33,504 bases of DNA from Neocallimastix lanati (nom. inval.) (taxonomy: Eukaryota > Neocallimastigomycota > Neocallimastigomycetes > Neocallimastigales > Neocallimastigaceae). The position numbers and the translations under genes were made by a program. The notes under the pieces are model-generated. The model was not told where the DNA came from. It made no database searches and worked only from the letters and a program-made list of their open reading frames with translations. The stretch's first letter is position 1; every line of letters begins with the position of its first letter. The stretch covers positions 1 through 33,504 of the forward strand of contig JACVTC010000387.1 in NCBI GenBank assembly GCA_016946835.1, written 5' to 3'. Shown one piece after another: positions 30,901 to 33,504 of the stretch.

Positions 30901-31461
30901 TCAAAAAGGAATTTAAACAATTTTACAATTAATTCAAATAAAAGAAAAAAAATAAACAACACAGATGAATCAGACATGAAAATTAATGAAAATACATTAA
31001 TTGAACCATATAACTTCAAGGATATATTCAAATTTAAAGATAAAATAGAATGGCTAAACGCAATCAAGAAAGAATTAGAAATCATGAAAAATCTTGATGT
31101 TTATAAAATTGTTAAAACAGTACCATCAGGATCCAACGTAATATCATCACGATGGGTATTTAAGTATAAAAGAGATGCAAACGGAAATGTTATTAAAAGA
31201 AAGGCAAGATTAGTTGCAAAAGGATACACTCAACAGTACGGTATCGACTACAAAGAAACATTTGCACCAACACTAAAACAGGATACAGTTCGAATCATTA
31301 CAGTTATCGCGGTTCAGAAAAATTTCAATATTGTTCAAATAGACATCAATTCAGCTTATTTAAATGCACCATTAAATGAGCATATATACATGAAAGCACC
31401 AGAGGGTCATCCATCTTACGGAAAATCTTTTGGGAACTTCACAAAGCTCTTTACGGCTTAA
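27928..31461 (+). CDS. Gag-Pol of element 2, truncated by a frameshift in RT (Ty1/copia)
   Basis: 1,177 residues in one frame, with no stop between gag and pol. It has a copia Gag domain, then a CCHC zinc knuckle from C282 (CFLCGKYGHYKKEC), and a protease with catalytic D389 (WILDSGAS). Integrase has WHRRLGHYD at H532, CPVC ligands, and triad D586, D648 and E684 (35 residues between the last two). An Asn-rich linker spans ~845-1010. RT begins at about residue 1020 with SSRWVFKYKRDANG and LVAKGYTQQYGIDYKETFAPT. The frame is lost just after HPSYGKS, at a T run (31428-31431), one base short relative to element 1. The last ten residues before the stop are out-of-frame. RT active site and RNase H lie downstream in other frames. 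Confidence 0.9.
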   Translation: MSRNNSRSNSRNQIIEIPESESNFFAKGISFNYSENFNHVTELTVENFQDWKTNVLDLLIINNLDEYVSLPKVKKLRKKDIKEDLDKYIKDKFNNSLVYDIGTTQTDIKNDIMVKWIINNSLGKKTKEIIKNHSKTAFEMWNFLQDSFTLGEEHQKMLLRNKLNRLKFTTDDDIHIFLATLQNMIDELEIIDTDMSDSVKVGILNRALPENLRWINVFQYNNEWIKCCNYVKRIIPDILFSNIKERKLQEENAKNIFNLQTENKNKQNNKHLKIRRRKNGKCFLCGKYGHYKKECYKYKRNKLLNQNNENKSMKIRRKLNKKYNKSKINNKHLYSISNYNNYKDDYLEDFSKDYNSDNAIEINCLERINNKNHKNSNIYNNNFIVWILDSGASISTINDIKFLTNIKKCKTKILLANGKEVLSEFCGDFVGFINNNKFILKNVYYSRYIKRNLISINQLISQNYKVIFNNYDNYPQALIYDNNGNRIYKSLSNDKNTYQIFTSKHQTNLNSTKHNEINYTESNNQQVIDLWHRRLGHYDISKIKNKLSNINLKLKCPVCINSKLKNKSFKPSINKTKQILELIHLDLVGPVNPSINNNKYFLTILDDYSRYGWVIFTENKNDVFNKFIIWYNKIYNSLNINIKAIRSDNGKEFQNSKFQIFCEENGIHHQFSVPYNPSQNGRAERFNGILIASSKSLLNDAKLSHDFWEFAVDTANYIHNRLPHQGIQNKIPFEVFYNKPVDYNTFRVFGCRVYFFVPKELRSKFDNNSHPGIFLGYGDHPSTYKILDVINNKIIQSRTVEFMENEPGNSFLNRIHSNNKFRESNCLNRLRYRNEIDDYNNKITDIINERNATTNFNQNRNINQNKNIKNQSKNKSSKTNRISSKYYPNYQNNNKKIIINNSNQNNNNENNNNTIDNNSINNSNNTFNQELLNSNDHNFNNNSININNEIKNTTENDNNKISTENQQEINNINNKYNTNKEKNQNYQHPKNSKRNLNNFTINSNKRKKINNTDESDMKINENTLIEPYNFKDIFKFKDKIEWLNAIKKELEIMKNLDVYKIVKTVPSGSNVISSRWVFKYKRDANGNVIKRKARLVAKGYTQQYGIDYKETFAPTLKQDTVRIITVIAVQKNFNIVQIDINSAYLNAPLNEHIYMKAPEGHPSYGKSFGNFTKLFTA

Positions 31462-32525
31462 AACAAGCTGGTAAAGAATGGAATGATAAACTCAATGAAG
31501 AATTGATAAAAATAGGTTTCAATAGAATAAAAAGTGAGCCATGCGTTTATATTAAATTAAACAATGGGAAGGAAATAGTTTGTATTCTCTCAGTATACGT
31601 TGATGACATTCTCATTGCAGGAACAAATCAAGAAATAAATAAAGTAAAACAATCTATTCAAAGGAAGTTCAATATAAAGGATATTGGGGATGTTGAATTT
31701 GTAATTGGAATAAAATTTACCAAAACTTTAAATGGTTACATTTTACATCAAGGTAGATATATAAATGACATTCTAAATAAATTCGATATTAACAACTTAA
31801 CACCAGTAAAAAATCTTATGCCATTAGTAAATCCAAATCTAAGAACCAAGAAATTCAATGAAACAAAATACCGAAGTGCAATAGGAAGTTTACTATATTT
31901 AGCTATCTGTACCCGTCCTGATATTCTTTTTGCTGTTAGTAGAGCTTCAAGAAAATCAACAGATCCCAACTTAGAAGATTGGATGAATGTTTTAAAAATT
32001 TTTAGATATCTCAAATATACAAAAAATTATGGAATCAAAATAGAAAAGGGAATGAATTTAAAATATTTGTAGATGCCGATTTTGCTGGCGATCCGAATAC
32101 AGAAAATCAACTTCTGGATTTCTCATGTTAATGGGGGACACTCCAACAAGTGGTATTCCAAATTACAGCACTGTGTCTCCACCTCAACTACAGAAGCTGA
32201 ATATTATAGCTTAAGTGAATGCGCAAAACATTCATTATGGTACAAAAATTTACTAAACGAATTAAACATAAATATCAAAGAAATAACAATTTTCGTAGAC
32301 AATAAAGCAACAATATATAATAGTGAAATCAATCAATAAATCCGAAATCAAAACACATTGATATTAGTATCATCATATTAGGGATTTAGTAAATAAGAAA
32401 ATTATAAAATTAAAATACATTAAATCAAAGGACAACCTTGCTGATGGTTTTACAAAATACTTAAATAACTCTTTAAATGGACAAATTTAGAAATACCTTA
32501 TTATAACGAAAATAATTAATTAATT
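31462..32525 (+). pseudogene. Remainder of element 2 pol: RT active site and RNase H, broken by single-base indels
   Basis: The pol homology continues in pieces. 31440-32069 is in one frame and carries the RT active site (VYVDDILIAG, about 31590-31620). Further single-base shifts follow near 32066 (T lost), 32101 (A lost), 32151 (T lost), 32325 (A lost), 32370 (A lost) and 32475 (A gained). RNase H signatures remain readable: VDADFAGDPN at about 32066, STSTTEAEYYSLSE at about 32178-32219, VDNKA at about 32296, and LADGFTKYLN at about 32435. The element cannot make its own full RT-RNase H as written. Sequence error is a serious alternative to true decay. Confidence 0.85.
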
Positions 32526-32585
32526 ATATTAAAATCTATCTTCATTTTTTTTTTATCTTTTAAAAAGTTTTTTTTTTGAAGCTAG

Positions 32586-32598
32586 ATTTTTGGGGGAA
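32586..32598 (+). other. Polypurine tract of element 2
   Basis: A run of G residues in GGGGGAA directly precedes the 3' LTR start TGTCAAAA. Confidence 0.8.
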
Positions 32599-32856
32599 TG
32601 TCAAAATAATGATTAATTTAATTAATCTATCTTTAATATAAATAATGACCAATTACTTGTATTAATATTTAAAATAAAAAGTATAAAAATCATGGAATTA
32701 TTATTTTACAAAAAATAATATCTTATACAAAAAGAGAATAAAAATAATTTATACTGTTATAAAAAAATATTTTTCTAAAAACTACTAATCCATATATATT
32801 TATTATTGTGTTTATTATAACTTATTTGAGTGTTTCTTAACACAATATTTTTGACA
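32599..32856 (+). repeat. 3' LTR of element 2 (258 bp)
   Basis: Reads as identical to 26546-26803, with the same TGTCAAAA and TTTTTGACA termini. Identity indicates a recent insertion, or recent conversion between the LTRs. Confidence 0.92.
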
Positions 32857-32861
32857 CAAAT
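32857..32861. repeat. Target-site duplication, right copy (CAAAT)
   Basis: CAAAT follows the 3' LTR and matches 26541-26545. Five bases is the usual copia-type duplication length. Confidence 0.92.
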
Positions 32862-33060
32862 TATAATTGACTGACTATATTATTTTTTCAGTTCAAATTA
32901 TAATTGACTGACTATTTTATTATTTTATTTTATTATTAATTTTTTTTTTTTTTTTATTTTATTTCAATATAAAATTTTATTGATAATACTAATTTTCAGT
33001 TCGAATTATAATTGACTGACTATATTATTTTTTCAGTTCGAATTATAATTTGACTGACTA
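32857..33060. repeat. Tandem hairpin-unit array in element 1 leader (right part)
   Basis: This continues the array cut by element 2: the rest of the ninth unit, then units at about 32889, 32997 and 33034, with a third copy of the long T-run spacer (about 32910-32996). In all, about twelve units lie in the element 1 leader. Confidence 0.85.
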
Positions 33061-33146
33061 TAATATATATGTATATTTTTATATACAATGAATGAATAAT
33101 GATATTATTAAATTGTATTAATCCCTCATTAATTTATTTATTTATT

Positions 33147-33192
<46 letters not shown>

Positions 33193-33432
33193 TTTTGATA
33201 ATATATTTTGATTTAATTATTATGAAAATAACAAAGTTAATTATGTAGATTCATAATTAATTAAATTATTTCTTTGATGATTCAAAATTAGATGTTATTA
33301 TTGATAAATATAAAAATGATTTTTAATATTAAAGATAAGAAAGCATTAGTTCAATTTATTTATAAGATGAATATATTTATATATTAATTATGTAAATTAT
33401 AACTTAACTTATAGTTAAGCTCAGTTGTAGAC
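33061..33432 (-). other. Primer-proximal leader of element 1
   Basis: A/T-rich, no ORF. A long T run (plus strand) lies at about 33149-33185. Next to the primer site an inverted repeat (CTTAACT…AGTTAAG, about 33402-33419) could form another hairpin. The stretch is similar in sequence to the plus-strand relic at 19890-19970. Confidence 0.65.
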
Positions 33433-33446
33433 TGAGACTCTTAATC
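33433..33446 (-). other. Primer-binding site of element 1 (tRNA-Lys(CUU) anticodon arm)
   Basis: On the minus strand GATTAAGAGTCTCA directly follows the 5' LTR end, the same 14 bases as in element 2. Read on the plus strand it is TGAGACTCTTAATC, the tRNA-Lys(CUU) anticodon arm itself. The next minus-strand bases (…CTACAACTGAGCTTAA) resemble the complement of the tRNA D-arm (CTACCGACTGAGCT in a typical tRNA-Lys). Confidence 0.75.
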
Positions 33447-33504
33447 TATTAAACACCAAAAACAAATATTGAGAAAATTAGATATATTTTTAGAATAACA
33501 TTTT
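33447..33504 (-). repeat. 5' LTR of element 1 (partial, cut by window edge)
   Basis: 58 bp, identical to 20596-20653. The remaining ~184 bp and the left flank of the element (in its own orientation) lie outside the window. Confidence 0.85.

Larger units (their letters stand above)
26546..32856 (+). mobile_element. Copia-type LTR retrotransposon 2 (plus strand), complete with identical LTRs, pol broken
   Basis: 6,311 bp: 5' LTR 26546-26803, primer-binding site 26804-26817, leader with a seven-unit hairpin array, gag-pol from 27928, polypurine tract 32586-32598, 3' LTR 32599-32856, flanked by CAAAT duplications. The LTRs read as identical over 258 bp. Proteins are clearly related to element 1 (shared FNYSENFN, KVKKLRK, DSGAS and APTLKQD segments), but the LTR and leader sequences are unrelated. 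It inserted into the leader of element 1 in the opposite orientation. Confidence 0.93.
20596..33504 (-). mobile_element. Copia-type LTR retrotransposon 1 (minus strand), interrupted by element 2, runs off right edge
   Basis: In element order on the minus strand: 5' LTR (33447 to beyond 33504), primer-binding site 33433-33446, leader (33432-32862, then 26545-25558), gag-protease 25557-24067, integrase-RT-RNase H 24066-20890, polypurine tract 20851-20838, 3' LTR 20837-20596. A 6.3-kb plus-strand element sits in the leader. The gene order gag-PR-IN-RT-RH is that of Ty1/copia. Removing the nested element and its duplicated CAAAT leaves about 6.6 kb in the window. The 58 bp of 5' LTR in view are identical to the 3' LTR, so the insertion is young. 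The right flank and its target duplication are outside the window. Confidence 0.88.

Noticed and set aside
33425-33450. A tRNA-Lys gene at the right edge
   Set aside because: Only the anticodon arm and a weak D-arm match are present; no acceptor stem or T-arm was seen, and it sits exactly at the LTR boundary.

Overview
The window looks like nuclear DNA of an anaerobic gut fungus (Neocallimastigomycota; the Piromyces, Neocallimastix and Anaeromyces group). The basis is extreme A+T content with homopolymer-rich noncoding DNA, small GT-AG introns, standard-code ORFs, a giant Cys-rich repeat protein like the ScaA-type scaffoldins of fungal cellulosomes, and Ty1/copia retrotransposons with asparagine-rich linkers. 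The host assignment is an inference; no rRNA or other marker gene is present.

Positions 1-18885 (+) hold the 3' part of one giant gene. I reconstruct ten exons in the window; the 5' end and any signal peptide lie to the left. Exons 1-9 encode roughly 130-150-residue four-cysteine modules of two alternating types: A, with a CKQTYGYL-like motif, and B, with a GIC...GY motif. All nine introns are phase 1 and sit at module junctions. Exon 10 is a single 9.75-kb exon. It carries more A/B modules, then some 34 short two-cysteine repeats (YY-x-N ... LI-x-C-x4-C), then a less A+T-biased C-terminal region, and ends in a hydrophobic tail that could be a membrane or GPI anchor. The visible product is about 5,090 residues. 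The likely role is a cell-surface scaffold that gathers dockerin-bearing plant-cell-wall enzymes. No catalytic domain, CBM or dockerin was seen. The first ~290 bases are broken by frameshifts and a stop.

Positions 18886-19627 are noncoding A/T-rich DNA with poly-T tracts.

Positions 19628-33504 are a nest of three Ty1/copia-type LTR retrotransposons. (i) An older, diverged plus-strand fragment (LTR, primer site and leader, 19628-20595) is cut off by (ii) a minus-strand element of the same family (20596 to beyond the right edge). That element has an intact gag-protease ORF and an intact integrase-RT-RNase H ORF, separated by one in-frame TAA. Its long leader is interrupted by (iii) a plus-strand element of a different family (26546-32856), with identical 258-bp LTRs and a 5-bp CAAAT target duplication. 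The gag-pol of (iii) is open for 3.5 kb and then broken by about seven single-base indels in its last 1.1 kb.

Three features stand out. The primer-binding sites of both families match the anticodon arm of tRNA-Lys(CUU), not a tRNA 3' end, which implies a half-tRNA primer like that of Drosophila copia. Both families carry a tandem array of short hairpin-forming units in the 5' leader, with unrelated unit sequences. The scaffold gene is built from symmetric phase-1 exons in what looks like a three-exon block duplication.
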